From NCBI GenBank assembly GCA_964420975.1, contig CAYQVH010000003.1, positions 62,001-126,000 of the forward strand: a stretch of 64,000 nt of DNA, written 5' to 3'. This stretch comes from Accumulibacter sp964420975 (lineage in GTDB: Bacteria > Pseudomonadota > Gammaproteobacteria > Burkholderiales > Rhodocyclaceae). Under the pieces are notes generated by a model. The model worked only from the letters and a program-made list of their open reading frames with translations, ran no database searches and was not told the origin of the DNA. The translations under genes and the position numbers were made by a program. Shown here piece after piece: positions 41,941 through 49,524 of this stretch (the first letter of the stretch is position 1; each line of letters starts with the position of its first letter).

Positions 41941-43380
41941 TCATTCGAGCCAGGGTTTCTGATCGCCGACGCGAACGATCTTCAGGGTGTTGGTGCCGCC
42001 GGCGGTACCCATCGGTTCGCCGGCGGTAAGGACGATCAAATCCCCTTTGGTGACAATTCCCTCGCGCATCAGCAGTTCTTCGGCGTCGTGCAACAGCTCG
42101 TCACGCGTCGCCGGGCGCTGGGACATGAAGAGGGGAAACACGGCGCGGTAGAGCGCCATCTTGGTGACCGCTTCCGCCTGCGGTGTCAGGGCGTAGACGG
42201 GGACGCCGCAGCTCAAACGGCTCATCCAGAGCGCGGTGGCGCCGGTTTCGGTGAGCGCGGCGATCGCCTTCACCTTCAGATGGTGCGCCGACCAGATCGC
42301 TGCCAGCGACACCGTCTGATCGATGCGCGTGAATACCTGGTTGAGGAACTGGCCGTCGAGACTGACTTCCGCCGACTTCTCGGCTTCCAGGCAAATACGC
42401 GCCATCGCTTCGACGGTCTCGACGGGATAGCGGCCGGCTGCGGTCTCGGCCGACAACATGACGGCGTCGGTGCCGTCAAGGACGGCATTGGCGACGTCCG
42501 AAACCTCGGCCCGGGTTGGCGTCGGCGCCACGATCATCGATTCCATCATCTGGGTGGCGGTGATCGCCAGCTTATTGTTCTGGCGCGCCAGCCGGATCAT
42601 GCGCTTTTGCAGCGCCGGAACGGCGGCGTCACCGACTTCGACGGCGAGGTCGCCGCGAGCGACCATGATTCCGTCCGAGGCGGCAATGATTTCTTCCAGC
42701 GCAGCCACCGCCTCGACGCGCTCGATCTTGGCGATCGTGTGCGCGTGACCGCCGGCGGCGTGTATCAGTTGTTTCGCCATGTACATGTCGGCCGCACTCT
42801 TGGGGAACGAGACGGCGACGAAATCGACTTCCAGCCGCGCTGCCGTACGGATGTCGTCCATGTCCTTCGCCGTCAGCGCTGCTGCCGAGAGGCCGCCGCC
42901 CTGGCGATTGATGCCCTTGTTGTCGGACAGCTCGCCGCCGTGACGGACGACAGTGTAGATCTCCGAACCGACGACGCGCTGCACGTCGAGGACAATCCGC
43001 CCATCGTCGAGCAGCAGCACGCTGCCCGCCGCGACGTCCCGCGTCAGATCCTTGTAATCCAGGCCGGTGCGCTCGGCGTCGCCAATCTCGCACCTGGCGT
43101 CGAGGATAAAGCGTTGTCCGTCCTCGAGCCAGACCTTGCCTTCGGCGAATTTTCCAATCCGGATTTTCGGTCCCTGCAAGTCCGCCAAAATGCCGACCGG
43201 ACGGCCGATGCGCGCGGCGACGTCGCGCACCCGTTGCACGCGCGCGATGTGGTCATCGGGCTTGCCGTGCGAGAAGTTGACGCGTACGACGTCGACGCCG
43301 GCGCGAAGCAGGCGCTCGAGCACCGCGCCGTCAGAGGTCGCCGGACCAAGCGTGGCGACGATTTTTGTATCTCGATGCAT
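41941..43380 (-). CDS. pyk: Pyruvate kinase
   Basis: About 479 residues. Motifs: TKIVATLGPATSDGAVLERL, VVRVNFSHGKPDDHI, ILADLQGPKIRIG, the active-site lysine and metal glutamate region IAKIERVEAVAALEEII, and MVARGDLAVEVGD. It makes pyruvate and ATP from PEP. The ATG at 43380 gives the standard N-terminus but has no Shine-Dalgarno sequence; the frame extends upstream to 43569 without family character. A 12-base hairpin separates it from gap, so an own promoter in the 194-base leader is likely, though I could not identify one. Confidence 0.95.
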   Translation of the reverse strand: MHRDTKIVATLGPATSDGAVLERLLRAGVDVVRVNFSHGKPDDHIARVQRVRDVAARIGRPVGILADLQGPKIRIGKFAEGKVWLEDGQRFILDARCEIGDAERTGLDYKDLTRDVAAGSVLLLDDGRIVLDVQRVVGSEIYTVVRHGGELSDNKGINRQGGGLSAAALTAKDMDDIRTAARLEVDFVAVSFPKSAADMYMAKQLIHAAGGHAHTIAKIERVEAVAALEEIIAASDGIMVARGDLAVEVGDAAVPALQKRMIRLARQNNKLAITATQMMESMIVAPTPTRAEVSDVANAVLDGTDAVMLSAETAAGRYPVETVEAMARICLEAEKSAEVSLDGQFLNQVFTRIDQTVSLAAIWSAHHLKVKAIAALTETGATALWMSRLSCGVPVYALTPQAEAVTKMALYRAVFPLFMSQRPATRDELLHDAEELLMREGIVTKGDLIVLTAGEPMGTAGGTNTLKIVRVGDQKPWLE

Positions 43381-43536
43381 GAGAAGTGGCGAGTCGTAGT
43401 GGGCGATGAGGTCGCCTGTCGGGACCAGGGGACACGTAAACGACGGCGCTGCGGGGGCCGCTTGTCGGTGCGCGTGGCTCGGCGCTTGCGAGACGATGAA
43501 CGGGTCGGCGCGGTCGCCGGATCCCGGTTCGGGAAA

Positions 43537-43566
43537 GGTCAGGACACGTCCTGGCGTGTCCTGACC
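43537..43566 (-). terminator. Hairpin after gap
   Basis: Perfect 12-base stem (ggtcaggacacg at 43537-43548, cgtgtcctgacc at 43555-43566) with a 6-base loop, 8 bases after the gap stop, followed on the minus strand by TTTCCC. Probable terminator or attenuator between gap and pyk. The rest of the 194-base gap shows no gene. Confidence 0.65.
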
Positions 43567-43574
43567 CAAGCGGC

Positions 43575-44579
43575 TTAGCCGGCAGCCATCACCTTGATCA
43601 TTTCAAGCACCTTGCACGAATAGCCCCACTCGTTGTCGTACCACGCCACGACTTTGACGAAGGTACTGTCGAGGGCCATCCCGGCGTCGGCGTCGAAGAC
43701 CGACGTGCAGGTTTCGCCGCGGAAGTCGGTGGCGACGACCTTGTCGGTAGTGAAGCCGAGGATCCCCTTCATCGGCCCTTCGGACGCCGCTTTCATCGCC
43801 GCGCAGATGGCGTCGTAGGAAGCTTCCTTGCTCAACTCGCAGGTCAGATCGACCACCGAGACGTCAGACGTCGGGACGCGGAAGGCCATGCCGGTGAGCT
43901 TCTTGTTCAGTTCCGGGATCACCTTGCCGACGGCCTTGGCGGCGCCAGTCGAGGACGGGATGATGTTTTCGAGGATGCCGCGACCGCCGCGCCAGTCCTT
44001 GTTCGACGGGCCGTCGACGGTCTTCTGGGTTGCCGTCGCGGCGTGGACGGTGGTCATCAGGCCGCGTTTGATGCCCCAGTTGTCGTGCAGCACTTTGGCG
44101 ACCGGAGCCAGACAGTTGGTCGTGCAGGAGGCGTTGGAAATGATCGCCTGGCCGGCGTAGGTCTGGTCGTTGACGCCATACACGAACATCGGCGTCTCGT
44201 CCTTGCTCGGCGCACTCTGGATGACCTTTTTGGCGCCCGCGGCAATATGCTTCTGGCAGCTGTCGAGGGTGAGAAAGAGTCCGGTCGATTCGACGACGAT
44301 CTCGGCGCCGACCTCGTCCCACCGCAGCTCAGCGGGGTCCTTGATCGCCGTCAGGCGGATCTTCTTGCCGTTGACGACCAGCGTGTTGCCCTCGACCGAG
44401 ACCTGGCCGTCAAAGCGACGGTGCACCGAGTCGTACTTGAGCATGTAGGCGAGATAGTCCGGTTCAAGCAGGTCGTTGATGCCAACGACTTCGATCTCAT
44501 CGCCAAAGTTCTGTATCGCGGCGCGGAAAACCATGCGTCCGATACGTCCAAAGCCATTGATACCAATCTTGATGGTCAT
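43575..44579 (-). CDS. gap: Glyceraldehyde-3-phosphate dehydrogenase
   Basis: About 334 residues. IKIGINGFGRIGRMVFRAAI (NAD-binding), catalytic cysteine in ISNASCTTNCLAP (about 146-158), RVPTSDVSVVDLTCEL and YDNEWGYSCKV. It works in glycolysis and, in reverse, in the Calvin cycle. The ATG at 44579 has an AAGGAGA site. It lies 20 bases after tkt; pgk, often next in betaproteobacteria, is missing here. Confidence 0.96.
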   Translation of the reverse strand: MTIKIGINGFGRIGRMVFRAAIQNFGDEIEVVGINDLLEPDYLAYMLKYDSVHRRFDGQVSVEGNTLVVNGKKIRLTAIKDPAELRWDEVGAEIVVESTGLFLTLDSCQKHIAAGAKKVIQSAPSKDETPMFVYGVNDQTYAGQAIISNASCTTNCLAPVAKVLHDNWGIKRGLMTTVHAATATQKTVDGPSNKDWRGGRGILENIIPSSTGAAKAVGKVIPELNKKLTGMAFRVPTSDVSVVDLTCELSKEASYDAICAAMKAASEGPMKGILGFTTDKVVATDFRGETCTSVFDADAGMALDSTFVKVVAWYDNEWGYSCKVLEMIKVMAAG

Positions 44580-44599
44580 GAAACGTTCTCCTTGAAAAA

Positions 44600-46588
44600 T
44601 CACAGAAGTGATTTCACGGCTGCCGCGACACGGTCAGCCGTGAAACCAAAAGTGTCAAACAACTGGCCGGCCGGAGCCGACTCTCCAAAACGATCGATGC
44701 CAACGACGGCACCGTCGAGTCCAACGTACTTTCGCCAGTAGCTGCTCACTCCGGCTTCGATCGCGACCCGTGGCACAGCGCGTGGGAGAACGCTGTCCTG
44801 CCAAGAGCGGTCTTGGCGGTCGAAAACCTCCGCGCAGGGCATCGAGACGACGCGCACGCGAAGTCCCTCTTCGGCGAGCAGGCGGCGGGCGTCAAGCGCC
44901 AGTTTGACCTCGGATCCGGTGGCGATCACGACGGCCTGCGGGTTCTCGCAATCCTCGAGCACGTAGGCGCCACGACGAATCACTGCCGGCGTCATCGCGG
45001 CGCTAACCGGCGGCAGGTTCTGGCGCGAGAGCGCGAGGATGGTCGGTCCGTCGCGGCGCTCGACAGCCACGATCCAGGCCATTGCCGTTTCACGCCCGTC
45101 GGCCGGGCGCCAGAGATCGACGTTCGGGATCAGGCGCAGGCTCGCCAGATGCTCAATCGGCTGATGGGTCGGTCCATCCTCGCCGAGCCCGATCGAATCG
45201 TGCGTGTACACCATGATCTGGCGCAGCTTCATCAGCGCCGCCATGCGAATTGCATTGCGCGCATAGTCGGAGAAGACGAGGAAGGTGCCCGTGAACGGGA
45301 GAAAGCCACCGTGCAGCGCGAGTCCGTTGGCAATCGCCGTCATCGCGAACTCGCGCACGCCGTAGTGCAGATAGTTGCCGGCAGCCGTATGCGTGACGCG
45401 TTGCGAGCCCGGCCACTGGGTGAGATTCGACTCACTGAGGTCGGCCGAACCGCCGATCAGTTCCGGCAGCACGGGAGCGAGGGCGGCGATCGCGTTCTGC
45501 GAAGCCTTGCGCGTGGCGACCGGGCTGCTGTTCCTTGACAACGCGTCCAGCACGGCGGCCGACGCCTCGCTCCAGCTCGGTGGCAGCTCGCCGTCCAGCC
45601 GGCGCATGAGTTCGGCGGCGAGGTCCGGATAAGCCTTCTCATAGGTCGCGTAACGCCCCCGCCAATCGCTCTCGAAAGCGTTGCCGCGCGGACGACCGTC
45701 CCACTCGTGATAGACGCTGTCGGGAACCTCAAATGGTGGATACGGCCAGTCGATCATGGCGCGCGTGGCGGCGATTTCGTCGGCGCCAAGCGGCGCACCG
45801 TGAGTGGCAGCTGAGCCGGCCTTGTTCGGCGAACCCATGCCGATGCGCGTCTTGCAGCAGATCAGCGTCGGCCGCGTCTTCTCTGCGCGGGCGGCAAGCA
45901 GCGCCTGGTCGACGGCGTCGCGGTCGTGACCGTCGACCTCGGCGATCACCTGCCAACCGTAGGCTGCGAAGCGTTGCGGCGTCTGGTCGGTGAACCACCC
46001 CGAGACCTCGCCGTCAATCGAGATGCCGTTGTCGTCATAGAGGGCAATCAGCTTGCCCAGCCCAAGCGTCCCGGCGAGCGAGCACGCTTCGTGCGAAATG
46101 CCTTCCATCAGGCAGCCGTCGCCAAGGAAGACGTAGGTGGCGTGATCGATGATCGTGTGACCGGGCCGGTTGAACTCGGCGGCGAGCAGGCGCTCTGCGA
46201 TCGCCATCCCGACGGCGTTGGCGACGCCTTGTCCGAGCGGTCCGGTGGTCGTTTCCACTCCCGGAGTGTGACCGACTTCGGGGTGACCCGGAGTTTTCGA
46301 ACCGAGCTGACGGAAGCGTTGCAGGTCGTCGATCGAGACGTCGTAGCCGGTCAGATGCAGCAGGGCATAAAGCAGCATTGACCCATGGCCATTCGAAAGG
46401 ACGAAGCGATCCCGATCAGGCCACTGGGGATTGGCGGGGTTGTGACGCAGATGCCGTCGCCAGAGAACTTCGGCAATTTCGGCCATGCCCATCGGCATGC
46501 CGGGGTGCCCGGAATTGGCTTTTTGAACCGCGTCCATGGTCAGGGCGCGGATAACGCTGGTCAGGGAGGCAACAGGGGGAGGAGCCAC
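44600..46588 (-). CDS. tkt: Transketolase
   Basis: 662 residues. Thiamine-diphosphate enzyme of the pentose phosphate and Calvin cycles. Blocks: MDAVQKANSGHPGMPMGMAE, the cofactor GDGCLMEGISHEA segment, ADLSESNLTQW, and HDSIGLGEDGPTHQPIEHL. The start is a GTG at 46588 giving the usual ~17 residues before MDAVQ. Divergent from cbbL across the AT-rich region, and first of tkt-gap-pyk-fba, which suggests shared control with RuBisCO. Confidence 0.95.
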   Translation of the reverse strand: MAPPPVASLTSVIRALTMDAVQKANSGHPGMPMGMAEIAEVLWRRHLRHNPANPQWPDRDRFVLSNGHGSMLLYALLHLTGYDVSIDDLQRFRQLGSKTPGHPEVGHTPGVETTTGPLGQGVANAVGMAIAERLLAAEFNRPGHTIIDHATYVFLGDGCLMEGISHEACSLAGTLGLGKLIALYDDNGISIDGEVSGWFTDQTPQRFAAYGWQVIAEVDGHDRDAVDQALLAARAEKTRPTLICCKTRIGMGSPNKAGSAATHGAPLGADEIAATRAMIDWPYPPFEVPDSVYHEWDGRPRGNAFESDWRGRYATYEKAYPDLAAELMRRLDGELPPSWSEASAAVLDALSRNSSPVATRKASQNAIAALAPVLPELIGGSADLSESNLTQWPGSQRVTHTAAGNYLHYGVREFAMTAIANGLALHGGFLPFTGTFLVFSDYARNAIRMAALMKLRQIMVYTHDSIGLGEDGPTHQPIEHLASLRLIPNVDLWRPADGRETAMAWIVAVERRDGPTILALSRQNLPPVSAAMTPAVIRRGAYVLEDCENPQAVVIATGSEVKLALDARRLLAEEGLRVRVVSMPCAEVFDRQDRSWQDSVLPRAVPRVAIEAGVSSYWRKYVGLDGAVVGIDRFGESAPAGQLFDTFGFTADRVAAAVKSLL

Positions 46589-46703
46589 AATGGTTCGCCA
46601 GTCGGAAGTCGGACGGTTCGTCGCATGGCGAAATTATCCTCCAAATGGCCTGGTCTTGCCACTCTCGCTTGCAACCGTCGCCCCGGGTGGTGAGCCGACA
46701 CAT

Positions 46704-46772
46704 AACATCAAAAGCTAACCTATAAATCCAATAACTTTAACTTTTAATTATCATTCGAGCCGTCTAGACTGG
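46704..46772. promoter_or_regulatory. AT-rich divergent control region of tkt and cbbL
   Basis: A strikingly AT-rich block in GC-rich surroundings, with TAA/TTA repeats (ctaacc, ataactttaac, ttttaatta) of the kind expected at a LysR-type CbbR site (short TNA dyads). Towards cbbL, TTTTAA (46742-46747), a 17-base spacer and TAGACT (46765-46770) form a weak promoter. No cbbR gene is in the window. The rest of the 245-base gap holds the cbbL ribosome binding site. Confidence 0.45.
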
Positions 46773-46833
46773 TCGCACGTTTCGCCTACCCACCGTCAGA
46801 TTGATCGTGACTACTGAACACTTGGAGAGAACT

Positions 46834-48255
46834 ATGTCAGTAAAGACTTACAGCGCTGGCGTCAGAGCATACCGCCAGACTTATTGGGAACCTCGATACG
46901 CGATCAAGGAGACGGATCTCCTGGCGGTTTTCAAGATTACGCCACAACCTGGGGTGGACCGCGAAGAAGCGGCGGCGGCGGTCGCCGCCGAGTCCTCGAC
47001 CGGTACCTGGACAACGGTGTGGACCGACCTGTTGACCGACCTCGACTATTACAAAGGGCGTGCCTATCGCATTGAGGACGTTCCTGGCGACGATAGCTGC
47101 TTCTATGCCTATATTGCCTATCCGATCGATTTGTTTGAAGAAGGATCGGTGGTCAACGTGTTTACCTCGCTGGTCGGCAACGTTTTCGGCTTCAAGGCGG
47201 TGCGCGCGCTGCGCCTTGAAGACGTGCGTTTTCCGATCGCCTACGTTAAGACCTGCGGCGGGCCGCCGCACGGTATTCAGGTCGAGCGCGACCTCATGAA
47301 CAAGTATGGCCGGCCGCTGCTTGGCTGTACGATCAAGCCGAAGCTTGGGCTGTCGGCCAAGAACTACGGGCGCGCGGTGTACGAATGCTTGCGCGGCGGG
47401 CTCGATTTCACCAAGGACGACGAGAACGTCAATAGCCAGCCGTTCATGCGCTGGCGGCAGCGCTTCGACTTCGTCATGGAAGCGATCCACAAGGCCGAGC
47501 GCGAGACCGGCGAGCGCAAGGGGCACTACCTCAACGTTACCGCGCCGACGCCGGAAGAGATGTACCGCCGCGCCGAGTATGCGAAAGAGATCGGTGCGCC
47601 GATCATCATGCACGACTACATCACCGGCGGCTTCTGCGCCAACACCGGTCTCGCCAACTGGTGCCGGAACAACGGCGTGCTGCTGCACATTCACCGCGCG
47701 ATGCATGCCGTGCTCGACCGCAATCCGCACCACGGCATTCACTTTCGGGTGCTGACCAAGATCCTGCGACTGTCGGGAGGCGACCATCTGCACACCGGAA
47801 CCGTCGTCGGCAAGCTTGAGGGCGATCGGCAATCGACGCTTGGCTGGATCGATTTGCTGCGCGAGCGCCATATCAAGGAAGACCGCAGCCGCGGCATCTT
47901 CTTCGATCAGGACTGGGGGTCGATGCCCGGCGCTTTCGCGGTCGCCTCGGGGGGGATTCATGTCTGGCACATGCCGGCGCTGGTCAACATCTTTGGTGAC
48001 GACGCCGTTCTGCAGTTCGGCGGTGGGACGCTCGGTCATCCGTGGGGCAACGCCGCCGGCGCGGCTGCCAACCGGGTTGCACTTGAAGCTTGCGTCGAAG
48101 CCCGCAATCAGGGAGCGCTGTTGGAGAAAGACGGCAAGGACGTGCTGATGCGGGCGGCTACCCAGAGCCCGGAGTTGAAAATCGCGATGGAGACCTGGAA
48201 AGAAATCAAATTCGAATTCGACACCGTCGACAAACTCGACGTCGTGCACCGCTAG
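46834..48255 (+). CDS. cbbL: RuBisCO large subunit, form IA
   Basis: 473 residues, the exact form I length. It fixes CO2 onto ribulose-1,5-bisphosphate. Blocks: GCTIKPKLGLSAKNYGRA (catalytic Lys), GGLDFTKDDENVNSQPFMRW (carbamylated Lys and metal ligands), GIHFRVLTKILRLSGGDHLH and WGSMPGAFAVASGGIHVWHM. The N-terminus TYSAGVRAYRQTYWEPRY and the cbbQ downstream fit the form IAq group. I chose the ATG at 46834 with a ggagag site. Followed by cbbS after 27 bases. Confidence 0.98.
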   Translation: MSVKTYSAGVRAYRQTYWEPRYAIKETDLLAVFKITPQPGVDREEAAAAVAAESSTGTWTTVWTDLLTDLDYYKGRAYRIEDVPGDDSCFYAYIAYPIDLFEEGSVVNVFTSLVGNVFGFKAVRALRLEDVRFPIAYVKTCGGPPHGIQVERDLMNKYGRPLLGCTIKPKLGLSAKNYGRAVYECLRGGLDFTKDDENVNSQPFMRWRQRFDFVMEAIHKAERETGERKGHYLNVTAPTPEEMYRRAEYAKEIGAPIIMHDYITGGFCANTGLANWCRNNGVLLHIHRAMHAVLDRNPHHGIHFRVLTKILRLSGGDHLHTGTVVGKLEGDRQSTLGWIDLLRERHIKEDRSRGIFFDQDWGSMPGAFAVASGGIHVWHMPALVNIFGDDAVLQFGGGTLGHPWGNAAGAAANRVALEACVEARNQGALLEKDGKDVLMRAATQSPELKIAMETWKEIKFEFDTVDKLDVVHR

Positions 48256-48282
48256 CCGCCCCTGATAGAAGGAAGACCTGCC

Positions 48283-48636
48283 ATGAGCCTGCAAGATTAC
48301 GCCTCGCGCCTGAGCGATCCCGCCAGCCGCAAATTCGAAACCTTCTCCTATCTACCGGCGATGGACTCGACTCGCATCCGGGAACAGGTCGAGTACATCG
48401 TCGGCAAAGGATGGAACCCGGCAATCGAACACACCGAGCCCGAGTTTCTGATGGACACCTACTGGTACATGTGGAAACTGCCGATGTTCGGCGAAACCGA
48501 CATCGACACGATCCTCGCCGAGGCGGAGGCCTGCCATCGGGCGCATCCAAACGATCATGTCCGCCTCATCGGCTACGACAACTTCAAGCAATCGCAAGGC
48601 GCGGCGATGGTCGTTTATCGCGGCCAGACGGTCTGA
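48283..48636 (+). CDS. cbbS: RuBisCO small subunit, form I
   Basis: 117 residues. Family blocks: KFETFSYLPAMDSTRIREQV, GWNPAIEHTEP, YWYMWKLPMFGETDIDTILA and NDHVRLIGYDNFKQSQG. It caps the L8 core and tunes catalysis. A gaaggaag site precedes the ATG. 19 bases before cbbQ. Confidence 0.98.
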   Translation: MSLQDYASRLSDPASRKFETFSYLPAMDSTRIREQVEYIVGKGWNPAIEHTEPEFLMDTYWYMWKLPMFGETDIDTILAEAEACHRAHPNDHVRLIGYDNFKQSQGAAMVVYRGQTV

Positions 48637-48655
48637 GCCAGGGAAGGAATTCGTC

Positions 48656-49480
48656 ATGGAGGCCCCCATGAGCCCGCTGATCGAGCCCTACTGCATCGGA
48701 CACGAGCCGTACTACCGCCCGCTTGCCGACGAGGTGGAACTCTTTACCGCCGCGTATTCGGTGCGCATGCCGATGATGCTCAAAGGGCCGACCGGCTGCG
48801 GCAAGACGCGTTTCGTCGAGTACATGGCCTTTCGCCTGCGCCGACCGCTGATCACAGTCGCTTGCAACGAAGACATGACCGCTTCCGACCTCGTCGGTCG
48901 TTTCCTGCTCTCGGCGTCCGGCAGCGAATGGCACGACGGACCGCTGGCGCTCGCCGCACGCCACGGCGCCATTTGCTATCTCGACGAGGTGGTCGAAGCG
49001 CGTCAGGACACGACGGTGGTCATCCATCCCTTGACCGACAGCCGGCGGGTCTTGCCGCTCGAAAAGAAGGGTGAAGTCGTGCACGCACATCCCGACTTCC
49101 AGATCGTGATTTCGTACAACCCCGGCTACCAGAGCCTGCTCAAGGACCTCAAGCAATCGACCAAGCAGCGCTTCGGCGCACTCGATTTCTCCTACCCTGC
49201 TGCCGTGGTCGAATCCGAGATCGTCGCGCACGAGGCTGGAGTTGAGGATGAAATCGCCGACCAGCTGGTCGCCATCGGCGAGCGTTCGCGCAACTTGAAA
49301 GGCCACGGACTGGATGAAGGACTGTCGACACGGATGCTGATCCACGCTGGCCGCCTGATTAGACGTGGAGTCGCGCCGCGGGCAGCATGTCGAGTCGCCC
49401 TGGTGCGGCCGATCACCGACGATCCCGACATGCGTGATGCACTCGACGCCGCGGTCAATACCTACTTTCCCCCGGCTTAG
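48656..49480 (+). CDS. cbbQ: RuBisCO activase AAA+ subunit CbbQ
   Basis: About 274 residues of the MoxR/NorQ AAA+ group. Walker A GPTGCGKT (about 44-51), Walker B ICYLDEVVEA (about 104-113), and the family sensor region. With CbbO it removes inhibitory sugar phosphates from form I RuBisCO. I chose the ATG at 48656 with a gggaagga site; an ATG at 48668 is also possible. Confidence 0.95.
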   Translation: MEAPMSPLIEPYCIGHEPYYRPLADEVELFTAAYSVRMPMMLKGPTGCGKTRFVEYMAFRLRRPLITVACNEDMTASDLVGRFLLSASGSEWHDGPLALAARHGAICYLDEVVEARQDTTVVIHPLTDSRRVLPLEKKGEVVHAHPDFQIVISYNPGYQSLLKDLKQSTKQRFGALDFSYPAAVVESEIVAHEAGVEDEIADQLVAIGERSRNLKGHGLDEGLSTRMLIHAGRLIRRGVAPRAACRVALVRPITDDPDMRDALDAAVNTYFPPA

Positions 49481-49524
49481 GGCGGCAGCGATGGCGTTGA
49501 AGCGCAACCCTTGGTTGGCGGCCG

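Noticed and set aside
40846..43578. Very long plus-strand reading frame (about 910 codons) opposite fba and pyk
   Set aside because: It runs antisense to two certain enzyme genes. The open frame follows from GC-rich codon use on the other strand, and its translation has no domain character.
46837..48294. Minus-strand reading frame opposite cbbL
   Set aside because: Exactly antisense to RuBisCO large subunit, which is certain.
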